Source of the DNA: Erodium maritimum | Taxonomy: Eukaryota > Streptophyta > Magnoliopsida > Geraniales > Geraniaceae | Direction of reading: 5' to 3' | Length of the DNA: 64,000 nucleotides | Assembly (NCBI GenBank): GCA_963921825.1 | Contig: OY997588.1 | Coordinates: forward strand, 82,775,043 to 82,839,042 | In this document: positions 1-10,655 of the stretch, one piece after another | Position numbering within the stretch: the first letter of the stretch is position 1 | Layout: each line of letters begins with the position of its first letter | Made by a program: the position numbers and the translations under genes | Notes under the pieces: model-generated | The model's input: only the letters and a program-made list of their open reading frames with translations | The model's database searches: none | What the model was told of the DNA's origin: nothing

Positions 1-1551
1 AACTGAATAAGGCAACTAGATCATCTATTATAATTTGACTCCATTACATTAACGACGACACCTTCGTTCTTACCTACCATCTTCATTCTCATTAACAACC
101 TCAGACCATGAAATAAATACCGCAAATCATAGCCTCGAAACCAACCTCCTCCATGCTTTTCATGCTGCGGTCAAATACTGTGTGATATGTTATACAAAGA
201 TATTGCATTGAGATTTAGTAATAAACGAACGGTGAGAATACGGACATCGAGTAACCCAAATCTTTAATTATAAACAGGTTTCAATTATGATCATTCAGAC
301 ACTTCAATTCAATATCAGGGCTAGTATTTATTCTGGGATTCATCCGCATTAAATTCATCCTTAACTCACACGTAATGTAATGTACATATTTTTTTCAATA
401 TTATTAATATTATATCCAGTTTTTAGAATAAAAGGCACAATAAGAATCTCTACCACAGACTGAAAAGTACAAAATACAACCGAGTAAGGAAACTAGACAT
501 CTATTATAATTTGACTCCATTATATTAACGATGGCACCTTCGTTTTTATCTACCATCTTCATTCTCATCACCTACATATGACCATAAAATAAATACCGTC
601 AATCAGAGCCTCGAAATGAACCTTCTCCCTGCTTTTCATGATGCGGTCAAATACTGTGAGATATGTTATACAAAGGTATTGCATTAAATTTAGTAATAAA
701 CGAATGGTGAGAGTGTGGACATCGAGTAACCCAAATCTTTAAGTATAAACAAGTTTTAATTATGATAATTCAAACACTTTAATTCAACATCAGGGCTAGT
801 ATATATTTTGGGATTCATCCACATTAAATTCATCCTTAGCTCACACGCAATGTAATGTAATTTTTTTTTTAATATTATTAATATAATATTAAGTTTTTAA
901 AAGAAAAGGTGCAATAAAAATCTTCACCACAGATTGAAAAGTACCTAATACAACCGAGTAAAGCAACTAGATCATCTATTATAATTTGACTCTATTATAT
1001 TAACGATAACAACTTTGTTCTTATCTACCATCTTCATTCTCATTACCTACGTCATACCATAAATAAATACCGCCAATTAGAGCCTCGAAACCAACCTCCT
1101 CCTTGTTTTTCATGTTGCGGTCAAATACTGTGAGATATTTTATACAAAGATATTGCATTAAGTTTAGTAAAAAAACGAACGATGAGAGTGGTAACATCGA
1201 ATAACCCAAATCTTTAAGTATAAACTAGTTTCAATTATGATAATTCAGACACTTCAATTCAACATAAGAGCTAGTATTTATTCTGGGATTCATCAGCATT
1301 ATATTCATCCTTAGCTCACATGTAATGTAATGTAAATATTTTTTCTAATATTATTAATATTATATTCAGTTTTTAAAAGAAAAGGAGCAATAATAATATC
1401 TACCACATATTGAAAAGTACCAAATACAATCGACTAAGGCAACTAGATCATCTATTATAATTTGACTCCATTACATTAACGACGACACCTTAGTTCTCAC
1501 CTACCATCTTCATTCTCATTAACTACCTCAGACCATGAAATGAATACCGCC
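1..1551. repeat. Satellite array, ~476 bp units (left block)
   Basis: About three and a quarter head-to-tail copies of an AT-rich unit. A recognisable anchor (caactagatcatctattata and variants) recurs near 12, 489, 965 and 1440, giving a period of about 476 bp. Copies differ by substitutions and small indels, so the array is not very recent. The block stops at 1551 only because a solo LTR is inserted; the same array resumes at 4647. No coding capacity is visible. The family is not recognised. Confidence 0.9.
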
Positions 1552-4500
1552 TGTCACGCCCCAGTTTCAGTAAACCGAACTCGGGACGCGAACATTTAAA
1601 ATCATAAAACATTTGAAACCTGTTTTGAATAAACACTTTGAAATTACCACTTAGTTAATCAAAATAATATTTACAACTCAAACACGTCCCAACAATTGGA
1701 CAAAGTACATGGTATCCGTCACTAGACTCAAAAGATAAAAACTCGGACTCCGCTCCAAGCTCCTCAAGCTTCGAGAGCTCACCTAGTCCGTCCTGTGATC
1801 AGTACCTGTAGGAAAAGCAGCTAGGGGTGAGCGTTCGCTCACCACCACGGATAACCGACTAACTACGGCATACTTAGCAGACAATGCCGGTAACACCAAC
1901 AACAACCCAAACACCGGGAATACGCTCCCCAAACTCAATAACCCAACTGACACACAACCCGTTACCTTCCTCAACAGACTCGACACTCGGACTCGTAATG
2001 TAGACCTGACACAACGATCACGACCTCCACCAAAGACACGACAGACAACCACACAACACCAAAGATCACGAAAGATCGCACACCAAACAAGATCACAAAG
2101 GATCGCACTCCAACCTCTCAGTAACCTCTCAGTAACCTCCCTCACGCCTTTTACCGATCACTATCAGGCCAGGCGGTCGACTTGTCGCCACTTTTGCCGA
2201 TCCCTGTTATGCCAGGCGGTCGACCTGCCGCACTTTTCCCGACACAAAGTCGGATCAGGCGGTCAACCTGTCTCACCACGCACGCGCGGCCAGGACCCCT
2301 TTACTCACGGGCGGGCCCCTTACCCCGTCTGAACATGCAGACGCGTGCGATCACGGGACCCCCGTTTAATGAAGCGGGCCCCCAACCTCAGGTAACCACA
2401 ATCACAATCACAAACAAAGTTCAACAAACAGCAACAACACAGGTTCAGCACTCCACATGCACTCATGGCCACCCAAAACACCAACAGTAAAACACGGGCT
2501 CAACAGCCCCACAGGCACTCACGGCCTCCCAAGACACACCAACAGTAACTCACGGGCTCAACAACCCCACGGGCACTCACGGCCTCCCAAGACACACCAA
2601 CAGTAACTCACGGGCTCAACACCCCACGGGCACTCATGGCCTCCCAAGACACACCAACAGTAACTCACGGGCTCAACAACCCCACGGGCACTCATGGTCA
2701 CCCAAGACACCAACAGTAAAACACGGGCTCTCATGGCCACCCAAGACACAACAGTAAAACACGGGCTCTCATGGCCACCCAAGACACAACAGTAATACGG
2801 GCTCTCATGGCCACCCAAGACACAACTACACAATCAACCTCTGGGCATAACCAATGCCTCCAGCAATTCTAATATCAACCAATTCACAATCAACCTCCGG
2901 GCATGGTCATATGCCTCCAGTAATTCTAATATCGATAAGTTCTCTGCTCCTACGACACTACTAAGTGTCACATGCAATTCTAATGTTCGCTACAATCCCG
3001 TATCGTGCCTTTCTAATATTCGATAAACCTACTTAACCCACGACACCCCGGTGTCACATGCAATTCTACTGTTAACTTTCCCTAGTCAAGGCCGAGATCC
3101 GGCTACTTTTCCCTACCTCTTATGTTTTCTCCAAAAGCTAACCAACAAGCTCCGGCGTGATCTCAGTCACTCGCCTAACTTCCCTTTCCCTCGGTCTGCA
3201 GCACGATCTAATAAGACACAGTTTTAAGGCACTTTTAAACTTGCAGGAATAAACTGAAATTCAACAAACTTGACGCCCAAAAGTAACCCCGACAATGTCG
3301 ATCACTCCCAAACTCCCCAATTACTCAACATTGTCGATATTGGACCCGGAAAGGCCCGATTCGCCCGACATGATGAATCTGCCCGGGTTTTGAAAACGCC
3401 TTTTCGGGGCTCCGAAAATTCCCGTTTTCGTTTCTACAGTCTTAGAATAATTCAAGGGTTCCTAGGCACTCGACGGAATCGAATTCCGACTTCCGAGTCA
3501 TTTAATTAACGTTTAAAGTTTCTAAACCCGTCAATTACAACTTTCACAATTTACTTCCAAATTTCGACCCGGTTTTGGATTAATGACCCGGGGAACGTTC
3601 TAAACCACCCGAACACGAAACCCTAAAACCCGAGCACGTGGGCCCCACCCGGGCAACCTTGGCCGTGGGTGGCTAGGGCCAAAAGTGGGCCCGGCCCACC
3701 ATGGTGGTGGCCGGCCCTAGCTCCGGCCAGCCACCCCACATGGTGGCCGGAGCTCCCCCCGAGCTCCCGGTCACCGGAAAACGTGCCTCTTCCCTCCAAA
3801 ACGTCTCCAACAATCCCCAACCTCAATACAACCCTAAACTAATAGTTTTAAACCAAAACCTAATTTTAGAACTTGACAAAACGAAGATCGGTTTGGTGCT
3901 TACTGTAGAGGAAGACGATGTGAGTTTGATTCTCCTAACTTTGAGACGATCCAAGGGTTGGATGGAAGGGAAACGTCACAAATCCTCAAGAACACCTCTC
4001 TTTTTCTCTCTTCTCCTTCTCTCTCTAAAACTCTCTTCTTTTCTAAAACGAACTCCTTTTCTTCTCTGTTTTTTGAAATGGACGTGTATGTCATCTTCTT
4101 TCCCTTTTGTTTTATTTGAAAAAAAACAACTAACACTTTAAAAAGCAAACTAACCATCAAGTAGTCTTGTCTTGTTTTGTCCAATAAACCTAACACCACC
4201 ACATTGGTGACATGTGGCAAGTGGGTCCCACACCTTTTTGGGAAAATATCTACTAGATATTTTCCAATCAGATTCGCGAAATTCGGACGTTTCGGGCCCC
4301 GAACGGGCACTTTCCCCAAGAAATTACGAAACTTGACGGGCTACAAGGAAACGGCTCAACTAAGACCGCTGCGACGACGACTAAGCTTTTTGGATCCAAA
4401 ACGGTCCTCGAATGGACCAAAATGTCGCTCGGTTGACTTTTCCAGCGAAAAGTCAACATTTCCCAAACTGGTCAGAAAGTTGCCCTAAGTCCCTCGGAAC

Positions 4501-4646
4501 TCACTTTGGTCGATATCGGGGTCAACTTATGTCCGGTATGACCCTCGGGGTCATAATTGGGTTCATTTAAGTGTCTGCTAAAAAAAAAATTAAATTTTCC
4601 TGTTTTTCGCAGATTTGACTGACGTTGACCGGGAGTGGTTCTTACA
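1552..4646 (-). mobile_element. Solo LTR, Ty3/gypsy-type, 3095 bp, inserted in satellite
   Basis: The element begins TGTCACGCCCC and ends GGTTCTTACA, the TG...CA ends of an LTR. It is flanked by an exact 5-bp duplication, ccgcc (1547-1551 and 4647-4651), and removing it rejoins the satellite unit. There is no internal domain and no partner LTR, so it is a solo LTR left by LTR-LTR recombination. It is closely related along its length to the LTR at 10656-13887, which adjoins a polypurine tract and gag on the minus strand; transcriptional orientation is therefore inferred to be minus. Internal minisatellites built on 'ggcactcacggcctcccaag'-like units occupy about 2460-2830. Short ORFs inside are not believed to be genes. 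Confidence 0.9.
2460..2830. repeat. Minisatellite inside solo LTR
   Basis: Imperfect tandem copies of a unit containing 'acgggctc(a/t)', 'catggcc(t/a)cccaagacac' and 'aacagtaa', with unit length drifting from about 56 to about 40 bp toward the right. The homologous LTR at 10656-13887 carries an expanded version at about 11540-12150, so copy number is variable between family members. Repetitive ORFs read through this block on both strands are artefacts of the repeat. Confidence 0.8.
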
Positions 4647-5960
4647 CCGCCAATAAGAGCCTCGAAACCAACCTCCTCCATGTTTTTCATGTTGCGGTCA
4701 AATACTATGAGATATGTTATACAAAGATATTGCATTAAGATTTAATAATAAACGAACGGTGAAAGTGCGGACATCGAGTGGCCCGAATCTTTAAGTATAA
4801 ACAGGTTTGAATTATGATAATTCAGACACTTAAATTCAGGATTCATCAGCATTATATTCATCCTTAGCTCACACATAAAGTAATGTAAATATATTTTTTA
4901 ATGTTGTTAATATTATCTTTAGTTTTTAAAAGAAAAGGTGCAATAAGAATATCTACCACAGAATGAAAAGTACCAAATACAACTAAGTAAGACAACTAGA
5001 TCATCTATTATAATTTGACTCCTTTGCATTAACGACGACACCTTCGTTCTCACATACCATCTTGATTCTCATCACCTACCTCATACCATAAAATAAATAC
5101 CGCCAATCACTGCCTCGAAATCAACCCCATCCCTGCTTTTCATACTGCAGTCAAATACTGTGAGATATGTTGTACAAAGATATTGCATTAAGATTTAGTA
5201 ATAAACGAATGGTGAGAGTGCGGACATCGAGTAACCCAAATCTTTAAGTATAAACATGTTTCAATTACTATAAGTCAGACACTTCAATTCAATTGGAGGG
5301 CTAGTATTTATTCTAGGATTCATCAACATTGAATTCATCTTTAGCTCACACGTAATGTAATGTATATAATTTTTTTAATATTTTTAATATTATCTTCCGT
5401 TTTAAAAAAAATGGTACAATAAGAATCTCTACCACAGATTGAAAAGTACCAAATACAACTGAGTAAGGCAACTAGATCATCTATTATAATTTGATTCCAT
5501 TACATTAACGACGACACCTTCGTTCTCACCTACCATCTTCATTACCATCACCTACCTTAGACCATTAAATAAATGTTGTCAATCAGATCCCCGAAACCAA
5601 CCTCCTCCCTTCTTTTCATACTACGGTGAAATATTGTGAGATATGTTATATAGAGATATTGCATTAAGATTTAGTAATAAACAAATGGTGAGAGTGCAGA
5701 CATCGAGTAACCCAAATATTTAAGTATAAACAGGTTCCAATTATAAAAATCAGACACTTAAATTCGACATCAGGGCTAGTATTTATTCTAGGATTCATCA
5801 GCATTAAATTCATCCTTATAACTCACACATACTGTAATGTAATTATTTTTTTGATATTATTATTATTATCTTCAGTTTTTAAAAGAAAAGGTATAATAAG
5901 AATCTTTACCACATATTGAAAAGTATCAAATACAATTGAGTAAGGCAACTAGATCATCTA

Positions 5961-6049
5961 TGTTAGAATATAACTAATAACTATAATTTGGTCTCCAACT
6001 ATCAGCTTAAGCTTTTAGTTGAAGGCTCAACTATAGTTATATTCTAACA
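5961..6049. mobile_element. 89-bp mini-LTR / foldback insertion
   Basis: Inserted in a satellite unit with exact 5-bp duplication atcta (5956-5960 and 6050-6054). It begins TGTTAGAATATAACTA and ends with the reverse complement of that string, so its ends form a 16-bp inverted repeat. The left two thirds resemble the 70-bp LTRs of the TRIM element at 17205-19640 (shared TGTTAGAATATAACTA, 'caactatcagctt' and 'agcttttagttga'). It is most simply a solo LTR of a related TRIM, with a different right end. Confidence 0.75.
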
Positions 6050-6408
6050 ATCTATTATAATTTGATTCCATTACATTAACGACGACACCTTCGTTCTCAC
6101 CTACCATCTTCATTACCATCACCTACCTCGGACCATTAAATAAATGTCGTCAATCAGATCCTCGAAACCAACCTCCTCCCTTCTTTTCATACTACGGTGA
6201 AATATTGTGAGATATGTTATACAGAGATATTGCATTAAGATTTAGTAATAAACAAACGGTGAGAGTGCGGACATCAAGTAACCCAAATCTTTAAGTATAA
6301 ACATGTTTCAATTATAAAAATCGGACACTTAAATTCAACATCAGGGGTAGTATTTATTCTAGGATTCATCAACATTAAATTCATCCTTAACTCACACATA
6401 CTGTAATG

Positions 6409-6411
<3 letters not shown>

Positions 6412-6449
<38 letters not shown>
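6412..6449. repeat. (AT)n microsatellite
   Basis: An uninterrupted AT dinucleotide run of about 38 bp within one satellite unit; other units have a short T-rich stretch at the same place. Confidence 0.95.
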
Positions 6450-6454
<5 letters not shown>

Positions 6455-6894
6455 TTATCTTCAGTTTTTAAATGAAAAGGTGTAATGAGAATCTTTACCA
6501 CAGATTGAAAAGTACCAAATACAACTGACTTAGGCAACTAGATCATCTATTATAATTTGACTCCATTACATTAACGACGACACCTTCGTTCTCACCTACT
6601 ATCTTCATTCTCATCACCTACCTCAAACCATAAAATAAATACCGTCAATCAGAGCCTCGAAACCAACCCTTCGTTGGTTGCTTAAATCTATTATGGCCTG
6701 TTATTGTATTTTGTTTTAATTAGAAGTATCAGAATGATTATTGATATGTTAAAACAATGTATTCTTTCGAAACTATTATCTATGAACTATTTTTGTACCT
6801 ATATATGAATTGTTTTATACAGGTTCATGTGTTGTGTATATATGTTCATCGGGATTAATCGAAACGAATTTGTATATAGTTAGTACGCTGGTTC

Positions 6895-7276
6895 ACTTTA
6901 CCAACGGATACAAGTTACTTGAGCCACACATATAGCATCCGTTACCCAAGTCGTCACTTTACCCACCGATGCAACACGTGTGGTTAAAGTAATCACACTT
7001 GGTTGACGCATACAACATGTGTGGCTAAAGTAATCTCACTTGGCTGACGGATACAACATGTGTGGCTAAAGTTCTTCAACCTGGCCGACGGATACTCGTC
7101 ACTTTATCCACGGATAATGTATCCGTTAGTCAAGTGAGCAGTTGGTTGACAGAAGCTACATCCGTGGCTAAAGTATTGTCACTTGGCTGACGGATGTCCA
7201 CATCCGTGGCTAAAGTGGTAAAATTTAAGCCACAGATCCATTTTATCCATCAGCCAAGTGGATTTCTGCAGTAGTG
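6895..7276. mobile_element. CACTA (En/Spm) terminal region
   Basis: Read on the minus strand the block starts CACTACTGCAGAAATCC, the usual form of a plant CACTA terminus. Inward from it are many direct and inverted copies of a subterminal motif ('ttggctgacggat', 'atccgtggctaaagt'), as expected for the transposase-binding subterminal repeats of this superfamily. The element body would lie to the left of 7276, but no second CACTA end is visible before the satellite at 6668, so only one terminus survives. The left limit is approximate. Sequence from 6669 to 6894 is AT-rich and may belong to the same element. Confidence 0.75.
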
Positions 7277-8240
7277 TGCGTGCCTAACAGCAAAGATAGA
7301 AAAGATGTCAATCCAGATGTCTGCATTTCTGGTGCTGCATATTTGTTCCCTAAACGAAAAAATATTCATGTGATGGAGTTTTATTCTTTTTTAGGAAGGA
7401 AGATATGTTTTCCAAACTTAAAGATACTTACCGAATATATTTCTGATCTATTTAGGAAGTATTCTATCTACCTCGAGCCCTCATTGCTCCCTATTTCCTC
7501 TCTCAATCCCTTTGTTCTTCATTTGTATGCATCACCATCGTTTCTCTTCTACCAAAAGCATGGCTTCTCCAAGGATCGGATAAAAAGCCAAGGAAGAATA
7601 TCGATTGATGCACACCAGGATTGAGCATGCAAAACTCGGGATTGATTACTGGCCAATGTTTACCTCCAATTCATTGTTTTTGCACTGCCAAATGCCACAT
7701 GAAGAAATCAAATGCAAATCGAGGATCATTTTGGGTGAATAGTAAGAAGTGTGCCAAGTTCAACGAGTATTATCAAGAGCATGTAACAACTAATCAGTTT
7801 GGGTATCCGGAGGAACGTCTCATATTGGTTGCCTGGACGACTATGAACTCGTCTTGGGTGAGAAGTTCACCAAAGGATACTGGTGAGGCGTCCTCTGACA
7901 CGCACCGAAGTGGCGTCGCTACATAGTTGCAGACGAGTAACGGGTGGTTTTAAAATTATTTTTATTTATGTTTTATTAGGTTTATGTATGTTGTATTATA
8001 TTTATGTTTTTATAATAGTAATTATTATAATAATTATAGTTATTATTACGTTTTAACATAATTATGTTTATGTGTATAGAATTTGGTATTGTTGCATTTT
8101 TTTTAAAGAGGGGAAATATCGAGTATATCGATAAAAATCAAATAAGAAACATAATTTAGACACATAATAGAATTAATAGAATCTGAAAACTAAACGAAAT
8201 GTTAATTAGCGTTTGCCCGCGACATGACCTTATCATAATA
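7277..8240. other. Unassigned flank of the CACTA terminus
   Basis: Two adjacent plus-strand ORFs of 116 and 101 codons (7274-7624 and 7621-7926, the second overlapping the end of the first by 4 bases) lie here. I recognise no domain, signal peptide or catalytic motif in either. Codon usage and length do not make a strong case for genes. The stretch from 7930 to 8240 is very AT-rich and empty. Confidence 0.3.
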
Positions 8241-8317
8241 GACTAACTTAACATATTTTCAATCCAAATTAACATCCTATTTCCACCACTTGCTGCTTCC
8301 ACACTGTATAACCTAAG

Positions 8318-9058
8318 CAAAAAAGTTGAGGGTATGTTTTTGCAACTATTAAAGAAGTAGACTAAAAAGAAAAGTTTAGGGTATGTTTTTGCAACTATTA
8401 ATATAAGAGGACTAAAAGAAAAGTTTAGGGTATGTTTTTGCAACTATTAAAAGAAGGGGACTAAAAAAAAGTTTAGGGTATGTTTTTGCAACTATTAATA
8501 TAAGAGGACTAAAAGAAAAGTTTAGGGTATGTTTTTGCAACTATTAAAAGAAGAGGACTAAAAGAAAATTTTAGGGTATGTTTTTGCAACTATTAAAAGA
8601 AGAGGACTAAAAGAAAAGTTTAGGGTATGTTTTTGCAACTATTAATAGAAGGGGACTAAAAAAAAGTTTAGGGTATGTTTTTGCAACTACTAAAGAAATA
8701 GACTAAAAAGAAAAGTTTAGGGTATGTTTTTGCAACTATTAATATAAGAGGACTAAAAGAAAAGTTTAGGGTATGTTTTTGCAACTATTAAAAGAAGAGG
8801 ACTAAAAGAAAAGTTTAGGGTATGTTTTTGCAACTATTAAAAGAAGAGGACTAAAAGAAAAGTTTAGGGTATGTTTTTGCAACTATTAATAGAAGGGGAC
8901 TAAAAAAAAGTTTAGGGTATGTTTTTGCAACTGTTAAAGAAGTAGACTAAAAAGAAAAGTTTAGGGGTATGTTTTTGCAACTATTAATAGAAAATGACTA
9001 AAAAAAGTTTAGGGTATGTTTTTGCAACTATTAAAGAAGTAGACTAAAAAGAAACGGA
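8318..9058. repeat. ~49-bp minisatellite, about 15 copies
   Basis: The phrase 'gtttagggtatgtttttgca' followed by 'actatta' and a variable 'a(t)agaagnggacta' recurs about every 47-50 bp, fifteen times by count of 'gggtatgttttt'. At least three unit variants alternate (…aatataagagg…, …aaaagaagagg…, …aatagaagggg…), suggesting higher-order duplication of multi-unit blocks. Reverse-strand ORFs in it are repeat artefacts. Confidence 0.95.
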
Positions 9059-10003
9059 TGGAAATGGAGGTCATGCTCAATATCCATATCCGCCCATACC
9101 CATCCATTTGTCATCCCTAATAAGCTCTAACACTTTTATTTTATCAACAAACATATTCAAAGATCAAGCCTGAATTAATAGGGCGAGAATGACGGTATGA
9201 TCCCTAAGTTACAGAAGTTAAGCAATTCGAGCCAAAGTAGTTAGAATTCTGAAGAAGGTAATTAGAGGAAGGATCTGACGTAACCTGTACCTAGATTTGA
9301 CCCATTTTAGGCATACATGACTGATGAGTGTAAATGTTTCATAGTTAATTAGACCATTTTCCCTATGTTTTTATTTTGTTTGTGCCTCGATTTTATATTT
9401 TTAGTGTTTTCTAATAATCACGCAAAACCTCGTTCTTACTTGATATTTTCAAGTTTTCAAAATATATATATCATCGGTCTTGTTATATAGGCCACGAAAA
9501 AATAAAAACATTGGCGTAAGTTCGAGGTCGATCGGAGGTCTAATGAAACGGGAAAGAGCGATTGAAGCGTTGAATTGAAAAATTACAAAAGCTGAGCCAG
9601 AGGGATTAGGTGCATCGCAGTCCACAGTGTTCCATGCGCGCGCGTGTCCACAGCAACACGATCTGCTGACCTGGTCTGAGCTTGATCCAGCCGTCGGTTG
9701 ACTTCCATTTCTAGCTGTAAGATCTTGTTACCTCACCTGTTGACCATATCTGCGGCTGTTGTGGTCGGTTGCACGCCATCTTCTCTGAAGCTGCCCGCAC
9801 TGGATTACCTCGCATAGTTCGCACGCCCCACTTATTTCTCCATCTGTGGTTCGCGTGAAAAAAAGCACATTTTCCCCCCAGCATTTATTTGTGTCCGTGT
9901 CTGTATATGGGGGAGCATAGTTAATATGTAGAGGAGATTTTTTTGTGAATCAAATTAATTTCAAGTCTTTTTTCTCTCTCTCTTTTCCCCTTAGTGTTTT
10001 TTA
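9059..10003. other. No recognisable feature
   Basis: About 0.95 kb without a supported gene, long ORF or clear repeat. 9540-9860 is more GC-rich than its surroundings but carries stop codons in all frames. Confidence 0.4.
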
Positions 10004-10333
10004 GTGTTCTTGAGTATTCTTATAGCATCCACAACCATTTCGTCGGCTGCCGGTGAGATGGTGCCGGCGAGATGGTTTAAAATATGTGTTTTAAATCATC
10101 TCACCAGCTCACCACCAGCGAGGTCTGCAGTGGAGTTCTGTTGCTGGCGAGGAGCCGCCGACGAGATGGGGAAAAAGCAATTATAAAACAAACAAAACAA
10201 TTGTTACTCAAACCATAAACTTTATTATAATTATACATATAGCACACAGACGATAATTAAAACATAATTTAGCACGCAAATGGTAATTTAAAACATAATT
10301 AGACGATATCTAATTTTATTACATGATCACGAT

Positions 10334-10655
10334 CTACAGCTCATGAACGTACTGCAGGAATTTGGGATGGTCTCGAATGATCTCCCACAGAAACAACTTC
10401 GTGAAAAGGTTGCCATGGGCCCTGTGGTGCTCAGTGGCTGCTTGAGAACGATGGTAATTCTCGGTACTTCCCGGCGGGACGTTATGAACTGCTACACGGT
10501 AGCACAGTTCATAACGGTGGATTTTCCTGGCGAGATCCTGCCAGTGGTCTCGACACTGCTTTTGGGTTCTCGGTGGGGAATTGGCCGGAGCACCGTGGAC
10601 AAAATTGGCGTAGACTACCGGCCAGTACCTATGATTAGGGCCCGGCCGGGCGTCC
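10334..10655 (-). pseudogene. C-terminal fragment of a Myb/SANT-like transposon ORF (PIF/Harbinger-type?), cut by LTR
   Basis: Minus strand 10655 to the TAG at 10334-10336 is open for about 107 codons with no internal methionine start. It reads through RYWPVVYANF, then PPRTQKQCRDHWQDL and ends LFLWEIIRDHPKFLQYVHEL. The first part resembles the third helix of trihelix/Myb-like DNA-binding proteins ('RT.KQC..HW'), which are companion proteins of PIF/Harbinger transposons and widespread plant Myb/SANT-like families. The frame is open right up to the LTR boundary at 10656, so the LTR element interrupted the ORF and the N-terminal half is missing. GC-rich inverted motifs at 10030-10170 (cgtcggctgcc / gccgccgacgagatgg) could be the end of the same element. 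Family assignment is tentative. Confidence 0.5.

Larger units (their letters stand above)
4647..6668. repeat. Satellite array, ~476 bp units (right block)
   Basis: Continuation of the array at 1-1551 after the solo LTR. Anchors recur near 4989, 5468, 5944 and 6534. The third interval is lengthened by an 89-bp mini-LTR (5961-6049) and by an (AT)n expansion at about 6412-6449. The array ends abruptly near 6668 inside a unit, where unrelated sequence begins. Confidence 0.9.

Noticed and set aside
2182..2833. ORFs of 91-102 codons in the LTR minisatellite
   Set aside because: Produced by the tandem repeat in all frames; no start context or homologous protein recognised.
1..6668. CRISPR-like array
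   Set aside because: Units are 476 bp, diverged, and lack repeat-spacer structure; the organism is a plant.
8318..9058. Interstitial telomere array
   Set aside because: TTTAGGG occurs only once per 49-bp unit, not in tandem.
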